From NCBI GenBank assembly GCA_001632425.1, contig KV425581.1, positions 64,248-128,247 of the forward strand: a DNA stretch of 64,000 nt. Reading direction: 5' to 3'. A program made the translations under genes and the position numbers. This document shows, piece by piece, positions 11,340 to 22,725 of this stretch. How positions within the stretch are numbered: the first letter of the stretch is position 1; each line of letters opens with the position of its first letter. Source of the DNA: Neolentinus lepideus HHB14362 ss-1. Lineage: Eukaryota; Basidiomycota; Agaricomycetes; Gloeophyllales; Gloeophyllaceae. Under the pieces are notes generated by a model. The model made no database searches, had not been told where the DNA came from, and worked only from the letters and a program-made list of their open reading frames with translations.

Positions 11340-12342
11340 ATATTACCCTTCTTGTATTATCTTGGCCAAGTACAGACGAATTGGCGCTTTCACTGTCATG
11401 TATTCCGCTGTTGATAATGTGACTCGACACTCAACCTCGTATCCACTCATAGACGGCGGACTGGCTCTTTTTTGCAATAAACACAATCATGATAATCCAT
11501 CCTAAACGGTGCAACCCTTAGGAGAGACTAGTCAAACTGAGAGTCTTCATTAGAATACTGGATGGACATACCAGACTTGGGGATACTGCAAATGCACGAC
11601 ATTGCTCCTATCACCGTCATGAACTCCTGCGGAAGGAAGATTCCAAGATAAAGACGAACAAGTTCCCAGTAAAATATTGCCAGTAAATGCTGACCTCTGC
11701 ACCACGATGTCGATGGATGATGACATTGCGGCTAAGATGCGGTTATGATAGATGGGCATGCGAATAGAATACCAAAAATGAATGAGCTCGGCTGAAATGG
11801 TGTCGTCTTCCATCATGCTGAGGATACTCAGTAGAAATATATTGCGAGACGGGATCACGGTCATTGATGAGGATAGTAAGGTGCCCACTGTAATTTTCTG
11901 GGAGATCGTTCACGGTTGTACCACGTTTCTGAGATCTCTGAATGCTAGGCCAAGGTATGTGGTCAGTACTAGAGTGAAAAGGAAAGTAGAATTTACCGAC
12001 GCAAGCCAATGATAGGTTTACATCGCGACTCTTCACGCTCCTGTCTAGATTGATGGAGTCCAGGACTGGCACATTTCCCCGTTTATTATGAATCATCAGT
12101 GGAAACGTATGACGATGAAGATAGCCGTCCTAATCACCGGTGAAGGCCCAGTTGGGATGGGTTCCATGAATATCATTGGCATCCTGCCGTAATAAAATCT
12201 TCTGACACCGTACGTAGTAGTATATTGCCAGCGGGTGGTGGATGCCATTAATAAGTATATGTGCAATGGGATGAGATCCGCCGCAGGCTAGGACGCTGAA
12301 CCAGAGAATAAGAGTAGTGTACACTGAATCAGTCTGAAGCAA
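11340..12342 (-). pseudogene. Fragment C of the MYND/DUF4470 family
   Basis: This is a decayed minus-strand copy of the gene at 25080-27629. From 12342 to about 12130 it matches that gene's upstream region. Exons 1-3, with the MYND finger, are missing, and sequence resumes with GNVPVLDSINLDRSV at about 12080 (exon 4). The exon-5 part is still readable as ENYSGHLTILINDRDP and FWYSIRMPIYHNRI, but in different frames because of small deletions. Exons 6-11 are absent. A block at 11340-11460 matches DNA just downstream of the intact gene (about 27640-27780), in the expected order. Confidence 0.8.
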
Positions 12343-15300
12343 TACCCATTGAACTCGACTTGTATTATCGGATTATTGTATCTTCTATCCGTGTTCTGGG
12401 TTTTCTGACCGTGGGAATCGATAGGTAGCCAGTTCTGCATAGACGTCTTTGATTAGCTGTTTGCTCTGGCCTGTCCTGAACTCGGCTCTATCGTTTTGTT
12501 ATCTAGTTACTCCGGACTCGCCAAAAAATTGCCATGCGCAGCAGTAGCCTCCCGCAAGTTTCATCAGACCATCGGGAAATTTGGGGAAAATGTTCGGACT
12601 TCCGATGTCTGTCCCTCAAAGTAACAAAGCTACTTTCGATCCGTCTGTCATGATACATCAATCAATTGGAGTCTCATACAAGCACCTCTCCAACCGGGAT
12701 ACTCCTTCCGAACCTCAGCACTCTATACTTGTCCTGATGTTTCCATTGTGACGATCATTCTAGTGTTTACAACGGCTAGCAACTTGAAGAGTGCGAAACG
12801 TGGCATCTTTTGGTCCCAATCTCCATTCTTATAATCAATTCTGGCATTCGGAGGCTCTGGCCGTAGAATCCTATGGGCGTTTGTGGGGATTTCTGTGCGA
12901 GATATACATATCTTTGGAACTTTGGATATAACTGAGATACAGGGACATCACAGCAGCTAGTGTGGCTGCGCCATTTGTACCGTGTCGCTATATTGATTAC
13001 GCTCTCCCTAACAGAATGGTTGATCGGAATCGTGTTCCTCCCATTAAGCACATCTGGAAACTGTCCGAACTTCTTCAGTTTGCCAAAACTGTCGCGTCTA
13101 GCTTTTCTGTGTTTCCATGCTACGGTATATGCGTTGGACCTGCCCAGTGCCCACTACTCATATATACCAGGCTTTAGCATTGTCGATGATGATGAACTTA
13201 GTATGCATCGGGCGCTCCAGTCACCAACCCACGGACGTATTTACTTCCATGACTCTGCTGACAGTAAGGTCTCTTTACGATATCGTGGAATCTGAATTCC
13301 TCTTCCTTCACCATCTGCAGTGGAGCCTAAGCACAGGCGTTTCTCATACCGTTTGGCATACTGGCGTAGTTTTAAGCATCCTCCTTTACAGGACACTACC
13401 CACCGGTATGTATTCGTTTCCTTCGTTTCGAGTTCGATGCGTTTACAACTTTCGCTTTTTCAGATCTTGAAAGAAAGAGACCACTTAACGGCCTTCTGCC
13501 AAGGAACCGATGACTGGACACGGTACTCGGCAGACGGTGAACAGTGTTGAAGTCACTGCGTAAATCACACCCTTCTCTTCTCCTGCGATAGCCTTCGGAT
13601 CTTCCGCGTCCGGTAATGAACTGCAAGCCCTTCGGCACACGGCTCCAGTCACCTATCCAGTCCACGATTCCGCTCTGAGCCTTGCGATATTGCATGTACC
13701 CTCTGGCTCTGGTAAATAGCTGGATAGCAGTCAATCCGAGAGAGCGTAACGTTTAACACTACCTAATCCTGTCGCGGCTGGAGGCGGACGCCGCAAGGAA
13801 TTTCGACGGTAAGTCTGTCAGAGGCGCGTGTCCTTGCAGCCGTTCGTCCAGTTTCTTCGTAATCTGCGCAGCAAGCCGTAAATCCTCTTCTGCTTTCTGT
13901 CGACAGCAGTCTGTATCGGCTCGAGCATTCCCCTGGGATGGACGCGCTCCGTATTCGTCCCTTTGATAAGAGAGTGGGTGCAGGTACTGAAGAGTACTGA
14001 AGCGGTGTGTCTTCGTATCGGACTAGTCAACTTTCTGTTCTGACATGCTCTGGACTTAAGGTGCTTCTGTATGTAAATCTGTATCGATGTCGATCAAAGA
14101 ATGATGACCTTAGACTGGAGTCACTGGACCGTGACCATGCCAGGCTGTGCTTCTCATCCCGCCACACAGGTCTTTGATCAGTACTGTATGTTCCTAATGA
14201 CTACTTGTCATCTACTCGACGACTGATATGCGTTCTCCATAATCAGAAATATTGTGCTAGGCGATTCGTCGTCTCCAGTCGCGACGAATGATTACCCAAC
14301 CGACCCAGTCCTCATTATCAACACAACGCTCGCCTGTGCCAATAATGTGCCTCTAGATGCGGGTTTTTTTTTTGAATCCTGTTTATTGTCACGATAGGTG
14401 CGTATCGCATGCCGAAGCCTGTCCTGGCGCTCTCTTTTTGGAAGACGATGATGACGCACATGGCGCAGATATAAAGCAAACATACTTCCCTATCAAATGG
14501 CACCCTTCTTTCCCTTGGAATTCCGGAGACATCAGGTGTTGCCGTGTGAGTCAATCAAATTACCTGCATCCACAGATATCTGTCACACGGTCTCCATCTT
14601 GCGCATAGGCGATTCGACGTCACAATCGACCGAAGCTATCTCCCTAAATGTCAAGTCCCCAGCAACTCCGTCATCACTAGCTTTACAATCACCCGCGGCG
14701 CAGTTGTTGCCTATACACGATGATAATCATCGCGGCTATCTGTTAGTCTTACCTCTTGCTACGCGGTTCACCAGCTCAGTAGTCGCGAATCAATACAGGG
14801 CTTGTCATACTCACCTTCCTTTGCACTTGTGTTGCTGTCATCTTCCTGAACAAGGGTGCACCTGCGTCGAAACTGGTGCTGCCTGTGGCGACTGTATCCG
14901 CCTTTACGCAGCTGAAGAGCACCTCCCAGGTGCGCCTACGGGATTCGGTGAGTTAAGTCTCGTTGTGCTGTACTAAGACCCACAATTGTTCCGCAGGTGC
15001 ATGTATTGGTACAGGTTCTTCGCCCTCTTCCCGAGCAGATATGAGCTAACTCCTACACGCTCCCCAAGATTTCATCGCCACGTTGCCTTGTTTAGCCATT
15101 ATCACACTCTGTGTGCGTCTCACACCCTTCACAGTTACTTCTCCATTTTGACCCTTTCACGTAGTCGGTACTGACAACAGGAGTGTTCTTGTCTTATAAT
15201 CCTGAGAATTGACTGTCCAGTAACGAACAGCAGCCGACGCCCATACTTAAAGCCTGATGGGTGACTGAGCGATCTCAGTTCTCACAGTGCAACATGGACA

Positions 15301-15993
15301 CTATTGCTGAATTTTAAGGCTGTAGTCTGTGGAAGGAACGTTTCTGTAACAGCCAATCTTACGAGTAAAGATTGACAAGGACCGCGGTGGGTTCACGTGT
15401 CTCGCCTTAGGAATGCATTAGTCATAATGCAAGAGGTCATTTTACACGTGGCTACGTCCTCATCATGCTACTCACTCCCGAGAGAACTCAACGTAACGCT
15501 CTGACCATGCTAAGCCTTCAAGGTAAACCTATAGCATAACCAGAAACATGCGTAAGCAGATATCCCAACCACTCTACACCCGACGCACGTTGAGATACCA
15601 ACTCTCCTGATACGGAAATATGGGCAAGGCATTGGGAGATCCATCCAGCGGGGCAAAATTACGCTGTACCTATATCAGTATTCTGAGCATGTATCACGCA
15701 ATTGTGACTTACATGCGGAACTATGGTGTGCAATTCTTTCATGCGAAGTTTCAGGGTCTTGAGAACTGTGTACGTTCCCTAGGCTCTCATGAACTTTTTG
15801 AATGCAGGCCAGTTGTCATATAGCGGTGCAAGCGAAGCTATTCCGGAAAGAAGTACTAGACTGTCCATGCTGCCATCTGTTATGCCGGTTGTTTATGAGT
15901 AAGGTGATTGCATCACAGCGCACAGCGAATGGATGCCAAATACCAAGAGCAGACATACCTTGCGGACCGGGAATTAGTAACTAGGCGTGAATG
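12343..15993. other. Gene-poor stretch, no supported gene
   Basis: This 3.6-kb region has only short frames on both strands, without conserved motifs I can name. Some stretches (12960-13470 and 14500-15180) have hydrophobic frames with possible splice sites and could be remnants of a membrane protein gene, but no model closes. A run of T at 14366-14374 and nothing else repetitive is visible. Confidence 0.45.
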
Positions 15994-17507
15994 TTAGCAC
16001 AGTACGTTGAGATGCAGAATGAGGAATACCCTATTGCTGTCCTGTAGACGTCTCATGAGGGTTCGGACGACGTGTTGACCGGCTGACAGAGGATCACCTC
16101 CTTTTTGATGGTTGCGCCAGTTCATGAAGTATGCAATTATAGTAGAGTTCCCATTACGCCTCAAAAGAGGGCTCCAGTTTTCCAACACCCGTTGGATACC
16201 AACATATTCGATGTCCATAATGTCGGACACGTCAATACGATCAAAGCGCATGGACGCTGGTATCCCGGAACGAGTTAGAGTACCGGCATTCAAGTTCTCG
16301 GCAAGATCACTGGCACCATTGTTGAATACATGGAACTTCACCTTGAACTGACGGATACGTCGAGAGAATATACGCAGCTGATCCGTCAAGAAGAAATAGA
16401 GGCAACCGAAGAGATCTGCACGTTGGGCACCATGATTTTTGCCTGCCTCGATGACGGACTTCAAGCTGAGTAATTGGGTTTAGATCGGTAGAGTACATAA
16501 AGACAGGGTATTAGACGTACTCCCAGCATTCCAGAGGCGAAGCATAGTCGTTCTGTAACCAATTCCCCTCTGGTGAGAACAGCGACCGGTTCGGGAAATT
16601 GAAGTGTCTATGTACAGCCCCGAACGGAAGTACCACACCAAGACGGCGGAATTCCTGAACTGCCACACGATGTGCCGGTTCGAGCACACAATAAGCGCGG
16701 TCATGGTAATCCCTTCTCCGCGGGGCGAATCTTCATCCAATATAAAGCCTCAGAGGTTTCGGTCGTAGTCAGGAAGCTCGAAGACATACCGAACACGAAT
16801 GTACTCTGAAAACGCATCGTCCATGTCGTAAGTCCTCTTGAAAGTGACTAGCATGAGATCAATAGCACTGCAAGGAACGTCGTAGACCAATTCGGAGTGG
16901 TTGCCAAGTGCGAAACTGCGCCCTGGAGGGTAAGAAGCTAGTTTCTCAACCAAGGGCCGCATGGTCATCATGATATTCAAATGATATTCGACAGGAAGAA
17001 ATACTGAGTACCAGTAGTGGAGGGCGAGATCTGTCGCGAGCACTTCATCATCTATGGTGCCGAGCAAGAACAACAGTACCAGATTGCGCACAGTGACGAA
17101 GGGATCACGGTCGTTCAGAAGGATAGTGAGTTGGCCATTATAATCGTCAGGAAGTTCATTCACGGTGCGGACGACATTTCGGAGATCTCCAGATGCTGAA
17201 AACGGATCGTATCCGACGATGTGCCCAAAAAACGAACGACTCACCGACGCATACCAGAGAAAGGTCTACCGAGTGATTGCTTTCGTTCTTGTCGAGATTT
17301 ATCAGATCTACAGCTGGCATATTACCCCACCTGCAGAGAGAGAAGTCATTACAGGTCCTGCATGAAAGAGAAACAACGTGTACAAATGCAAGCCCATATC
17401 AAGCGGGTCTACTGCCTCATCCCCATCCTCCCTCATGAAGGCAGGAAGCCGATTCTCGCGCTCCCAAGTTGGCTTCCAATCGCTTCTCATCATATCGTTT
17501 TTGCAAT
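15994..17507 (-). pseudogene. Copy A of the MYND/DUF4470 family, truncated at both ends
   Basis: Exons 17507-17384, 17330-17245, 17195-16790, 16730-16521 and 16465-15994 correspond one-to-one to exons 3-7 of the intact gene at 25080-27629, with the same intron phases and all splice sites present. The DUF4470 core is clear (RNVVRTVNELPDDYNG, LLNDRDPFVTVRNL), followed by PAHRVAVQEF, FNFPNRSLFSP and MRFDRIDVSDIMDIEYVG. The MYND-finger exons are gone: the splice acceptor before the DCKN codons remains, but upstream there is only unrelated sequence and no in-frame ATG. At the 3' end the exon runs past the former donor into a stop at 15994, so exons 8-11 are lost. The reading frame has survived in the remaining 430 residues, which suggests recent truncation or a retained role. 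I call it a pseudogene because start and zinc finger are missing. Confidence 0.7.
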
Positions 17508-17759
17508 CTATCGGTGGTGAGGGTAATGCAATAGTATATTTGATAGCAAGAGCAATGCACCTCTTTTGTGAATCGACCAATGAGTCCTTTGGCACTCCTA
17601 CTCGATAGAAGATTAGGTGTGAAACACTAGACTACTAATAGATGCTTACCACCGAACAATAAGAAACGAGTTTACAATTGCTACATGCCATCTTTCCTTC
17701 ATTGCGACAGTTCTTTCCGGTGTCTTTGTCGACATTCGCACATAGCAATCTGTCCGACC

Positions 17760-18593
17760 TTAACTTGAGCACTTCGGCCGTCTCTCCTCCACCCGGCCTT
17801 GGGGCATGGGCGGTGTGCCACGGCCCAAAGGCGATTGTTTAGCTGGCTGCGAAAAAGAACTAGAGCGTCTCCCGTGGCCAGCGCGTTCGTCGGTGTTGAA
17901 CACAACTTCTTCTTCGTCCGAGTCATCTTCCGAAAGAGTCATCATCATCGCCATGACCTCTAGGGGAGACACAGGCCGAGACAGCATCCGCGAGAATTGG
18001 AACGCAAGGAAGTTCAGCGACATCTCTTGAGTCGTGTCGAAAGCACTTGAGGATGCGCAGGTAATTTGCGTATATTTATACACTCGAGTTGACCGTCCCG
18101 TGCGTATGGCGTGAAGGGTCGCGTTCCGAGAACGTGCATTTGAATTTCTTCCCTGAAGAGAATGGGTCTCTGGACGAAGGAGAAGGGCAAATAGATTGAA
18201 CACCAAGGATGAAGGGCGTCCCTTACATATTGTGCCATATTCTCGCAGATTCGATGGCCATTCAAAAGTTGAAGGGCGGAACAAGAGTCACCCGCGAACC
18301 AGTCTGGATAGGAAAAGTTGATCTCACAAATAGCCCAGTTGATAGACCGCAGCAACACTACCGGAGAGATCCACTTCATAATCCCGTCAAGTGACGTTTG
18401 TATGGACCATGTGGGATAATATATCACGGCCTATACGTGAAAGAGAGTAATGACATTCAGCGAAGATCAGCACGTATTCACTAGACCCTTCAGGGTCACC
18501 CGATCTATGGTGGTTACGCTCTTGCCATCCCTCAGGACAGCGTCTGTAATCTAATAGCATCAGTGCACTTACTTGACGGTGCGGATGCCAGTC
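17760..18593 (-). CDS. Hypothetical protein, 5' end unresolved
   Basis: Three exons join cleanly in phase 0: 18593-18573, 18430-18227 and 18152-17760, with donors GTAAGT and GTAAGG and acceptors TATAG and TTCAG. The deduced piece reads YYPTWSIQTS, then FSYPDWFAGDS, LQLLNGHRICENMAQY, LNFLAFQFSRMLSRPVSPLE and an acidic SEDDSDEEE tail. I do not recognise the family. It ends with a polar, Pro/Arg-rich tail that looks disordered. A first exon must lie between 18600 and 19068, perhaps starting at the ATG at 18843, but I cannot connect it without meeting a stop. It sits tail-to-head with uS7m on the same strand. The consistent splice phases are the main support. Confidence 0.5.
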
Positions 18594-19068
18594 CTGGAAG
18601 AAAAAGGACGCATGAGAAGGACACTAGTTTGTGGAGATATGTGCGACGCGAAACGTCTCAGCTACAAACCCAGGTAGTGTGCCTGAGCAATATTGTTCGT
18701 GATCACTTAAGAACACTACCTTGGTTCTTAGCAGAGGCGTTTGATGGATTCGAGGTGGGTGTAGGAAACGGAGGGGAGAGGAGGATCGCCAAGGTTATAT
18801 GGGCGTGGCATCAAAGGACGGAATGGCTGCAGGGGCTTTAACATCGATAAGGGCAGTGTTGATTGATGAAAGGAACAAAAGTCTTTCGTTGTCTTTGAAA
18901 GGATTGAGAATGTACAGAGATGCGGTAATGATCATTCTGCTCAAAGTGTTTGCATGTCGGGACAATCTGTCGGGATGATCGCTCGGGAAGTTTCCCTCAA
19001 ATTTGGCACTCGGCGCAAGGTCAAGCAAGATAGTGATATGCATCGTAGGATAGAGGACATGCAGAAAA

Positions 19069-19793
19069 TTAAACGCGGGTGCCCGCATTTCCTCTACAAA
19101 GTGTAAGAAAACAAGCTCGCGAAGGCAGTATCGAATCACGCACCTGTTCACGGTGGCCATCTTATGGATATCATCTCTTATCTTCAGCACTGGACTCGAA
19201 CCCTCGATGACGGCAATGAGCTCCCTCGCCAGCCGCTCCTCCGCTGTCATTCCAGGCCTTTTCTCAGCGGCCCTTTTTATCCACAGTATGCCGTAGAATG
19301 TCCGCTGCTTCTCCGTGAGTGGTATCGGTCTATGCACGGTCTTCGCGCCGACCTTGCTTGATGCGATACGCACCGCGGGCGACGCGGTCAGAATGGCCTT
19401 ACGCAGGATGGGCAGTGGCGGGGCGCGCGTGAAGGTATGGAGATAGAGTAGTGTGCGCGATGTTATGCGCTGAGCGAGTTGGCGCTTGCCGTCTTTCATA
19501 ACCATGGAGGTGAAGAAATGTAAGAGAGGGTCTTGTGCTGGGGGTACGTTAAGAAGTGGTGGACCAGAGGGCGTGGACGGGCGGGTGTAGGTGGTCATGG
19601 ATGTTGACGGAGTGTCGGACGACATGGGAAGAAGCGGATCGCTCGAACCAAGCATGCCAGAGAGGGTATCGGATGCCTTTCGAAGAGCGGACTCTTCGGA
19701 TGCTGTAGCGTCCGGTAGTGGTGGAAAGCTTGCCATCGTTCGTGTGTGCCGGTGAGCGAACGAGGCTGCTGGTACGCGCATGCGCGCTAACAT
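19069..19793 (-). CDS. RSM7: Mitochondrial ribosomal protein uS7m (Rsm7-like)
   Basis: Exons are 19793-19144 and 19093-19069, with a 50-bp intron; the product has 224 residues. The first ATG giving a plausible mitochondrial presequence (MLARMRVPAASFAHRHTRTM, basic and free of acidic residues) was chosen as start. A Ser/Thr/Pro-rich linker follows. The ribosomal S7 domain then runs from about residue 85 to the end: DPLLHFFTSMVMKDGKRQLA, a segment with SPAVRIASSKVGAKTVHRPI, and the terminal HKMATVNR motif. The second exon adds only GNAGTRV. uS7m binds the 3' major domain of mitochondrial small-subunit rRNA near the exit site. The frame is also open through the intron down to 18795, so retention would give a long C-terminal extension; the spliced form ends exactly where family members end. 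Confidence 0.85.
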
Positions 19794-20693
19794 ATCTACA
19801 TCATACATGATGTTAAGATACAACCAATTTATATTTATGAAAACGTACTGGTTACTCCTTCAAACCAGATATGCTGCAAATGTTTTTCGGACGAAAGCAG
19901 TAAGAGCAGAAAGACACAAACGTGGGAAACAGTGGGAAACATATTCTGACATTTCCGAAGTCGGCAATTCCCAACTCACGTTTGAACGGCAGTTTAAACG
20001 AGAACTACTTATCATCTAAGTCTATACAGTCTGAGATTATTCAGCAATCTGGAGGTGGTGGCTTCCTACATCGATCTGGGCAAGTCTGCCTAGTAACTAT
20101 GTTAATATAAGGCCTGCTTGGATGCTACTCCAACCGAAATCACTCTCGATGTATTGATATTAGGACCCTAATATCTTGTAGACTAGTAAGGCACATCCAC
20201 TTGACATTCGCTAGTTCTATATTAAACTTGTAATGTCTGTCCAGATGTGTCGCTATTTGAAAGAAGTCATGAATTCGTTGTTCGTCAATACAAGATCGAG
20301 CTGACAGCAGCCAAATGGAAGATTGTCTGTCATAGCGCACCAACGCGTAGAACAAGTTGAAATGGGACAAGGTCAAGATCCTTCGACCGCCCCAGCTGAG
20401 CGCTGACTCCCTGAGCTTCGTAGCGGAGGAATGGAGCCTGGGCGACGTGGAACTCTGTATAAGGATTTCGTCATCAATCCTCCACACCTTCTAGTCGTCC
20501 TCGAAGGAAGGTTCGAGCAACTGCGGGATCCCTCGAATGCTCCGATCTTGCACGAGATCCATTTATTGACCTTCTTATCCGATCTACCCCATTCCTTCGC
20601 AGCAAAGTCCTAAATCAGGTTGCCACAAAATATTGTATATCACCCGAATCGTGGATTCCATTTGTGCCTACTGGGCGACTACCTGGGTGTCGC
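19794..20693. other. Intergenic, no gene seen
   Basis: Short frames only. The first 200 bp are AT-rich and probably contain the uS7m promoter. Nothing else is recognisable. Confidence 0.5.
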
Positions 20694-21065
20694 TCATCCC
20701 CGAGGGCAGCGGAGTTTCCGAGCTAAGTGGCGGCGGGTCAGCGTTGAAACGTTGATGTTGGAAGGTATGTTCGAGAGGAATGCAGCCCTGTTATTGTACG
20801 AGTCAAGGCCCAAACTAAAATAAGACGTGCAGTACCGCTGAACGATTTGCTTCGGCCTGGGGTAAGCATACACCTCAGGACTGAAAGATTCTACCATGAC
20901 ATTCTGGGCGGCACAATTGGTGACCAGGACATTTTGGACGTCTTGCACCGATAACTGGTCCCCGATGAGACGGTAGATCTGGGTCGTGTTCTGAAACCCG
21001 GCTGTGATGAGCTGCCCCCTCGCCTCACTGTGGCATTTTTGTCGTACTAAAAATACAAGGCTCAA
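20694..21065 (-). pseudogene. C-terminal fragment of the Gly/Ser-rich membrane protein family
   Basis: This partial copy matches the third exon of the intact gene at 31037-32234. It reads TTQIYRLIGDQLSV, VLVTNCAAQN, FSPEVYAYPRPKQIVQRY and FSLGLDSYNNRAAFLSNI, then leaves the family sequence before the conserved CINTT and membrane span. The N-terminal exons are absent. It is the third member of this family in the window, and it lies in reverse orientation to the dead copy at 2794-3719. Confidence 0.75.
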
Positions 21066-21611
21066 CGATATAGGCGATGAAGATGAGAGTGGCTTTACAA
21101 CGTCCGATTGACTCGGCAGGTGATGGGTGATGGGTAGCTGCAGTCTGAAATGACCGAGCGAACGTAAAGCACGAGCGAAGACATTACAGTCTATAGGGCG
21201 ATGAGGATATAAGGTCGCTAAAGGCAGGCCTTATGTATCTTGCTGTCTCTGCAACATATCGCTGCTACACTGTGGTCCAATGGCTTGCGTCACACCAAGT
21301 GCAAGATCCGCTCGTACGTATGTGACAATTCTTGTGAATTTACGGACAAATAAGCTATGTACTCATGATTGATCCTGAACTAGGGTGGCATCTCCACAGG
21401 TTTCGAACCCCACAACCCTTAGCCTGGCGTTCGAGAGGTCCATATTTCATGCTACCGACAGTATCCTGCACCATATCGACATTTCAGCATCGACTACACT
21501 TACAAAAGTCAGCCGCCCCACCAGTCTCAATCCCAACGCACCTCCTTGTACTCTGTCGTCGACGCACAAAACCTCAGAGATAATGAACCTCTTCTATCTC
21601 TTCCGCATGTC
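21066..21611. other. Intergenic; upstream of membrane-protein gene
   Basis: No supported gene. Frames at 21365-21714 overlap what is probably the promoter and 5' part of the next gene; no upstream ATG fits the frame required by its second exon. Confidence 0.45.
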
Positions 21612-22598
21612 ATGCATGGGTACGTCTCACAACACTCTCAGACCAGACCTCGCAAAGCCTGACACCATCTATCACCAGCACTCACCAGCTTTACCTGCGC
21701 GAGCAGCATCCTAGCATCCATCGCCGTATCCTCCCACATCCATCCGAAATCCTACATCTGGATGCCCATCTGTATCCCCGCATTAACATTCATTCCCGCG
21801 TTTTGGGCGTACGTACACTCCCACTCCCCCTCCCTTGGCAAGCAGCGCGTAAATTCTGACACGAAGTCGCAGGCTCGTGCACCCACTAGTGCGCCCGACG
21901 CAGTCTCAGCATGTTGCTGCAGAGCTACTGTGGACAATTCTGGCCATACCTTTTGACACAAGTACGTCCCCCGTCAACTACGCCGGACCTGCTGCACGGC
22001 GAAACAACTCACCTCATGATCACGCAGGCGTCGCAATTTTCGTTTCCGGGATCTATCCCGCCAACGCAAATCCAACAACCAACAGAATCTTCCTATGCCT
22101 CCAGATCCTCACATGGCTTATCTTCGGCGTCGGTACGCACCACAATCTACTGCCCTTGCGTTTATCACTGAACGCCATCACGGAGCAGTCACAGCTTACG
22201 CCACAGTCCTCGCATCACTCAGCATACTCACCCGCCTCACAATCGACAAGGACATCTGGCTGCGCGACGTCACTTGCACTCCATCACCCTTCCCCGTGGG
22301 ATACATCATCCGCGCGCTGCGCGACCCGTCCCTCGTGGACCGGGACTACCACGACTTCTGGACGTCGGAGACGCGCGACGATCTGCACCGCCCATACTGC
22401 ACGCCTGGGTGCGCATGCTCGAGAAAGGTGGCGGACACAGAGTCGCCTGCGCCGTGTCTAGATAAGACGGCCGCTGATTTCAACAGGACCAGCGAGGTAG
22501 CGCCAATCGGTGAGAGCAGGAGAGAGGTGCCCGTACGGCTGCCTACTGTTGCCGAAATGTTGAGCAGCATCCCGATTGGTTTGACAGTACGGCTGTAG
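21612..22598 (+). CDS. Putative multi-span membrane protein (243 aa)
   Basis: Five exons close in phase: 21612-21619, 21689-21808, 21873-21961, 22028-22132 and 22189-22598. The N-terminal 135 residues contain about four hydrophobic segments (CASSILASIAVSS, ICIPALTFIPAFW, AELLWTILAIPFDTS, RIFLCLQILTWLIFGVV) separated by short loops, so an integral membrane protein is likely. The C-terminal 100 residues are soluble and contain a YHDFW motif, a Cys cluster (YCTPGCAC) and a Ser/Arg-rich end. I cannot name the family; mushroom genomes hold many such 4-TM proteins of unknown role. The start is the weakest point: the first exon is only 8 nt in this model. It is convergent with the G-patch gene, whose stop lies 128 bp away. 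Confidence 0.6.
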
Positions 22599-22725
22599 TA
22601 TGCACCTGATTCACTTCTGGGCACTATGTTGCATATGTTCTAACATCCAATCGTATATGTGAATGCGGTCCATTTAAGCATAATACAAATGACACAGAAA
22701 GACGAACGATAGTATGCCAGAGACC

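Noticed and set aside
12960..15180. Membrane-protein gene suggested by hydrophobic frames
   Set aside because: No combination of splice sites gave a continuous frame and no motif was recognisable.
18730..18843. Separate small gene starting MLKPLQPFRPLMPRPYNL on the minus strand
   Set aside because: The frame is short and stops before any good donor. It may be the missing first exon of the 17760-18593 gene, but the join could not be made.
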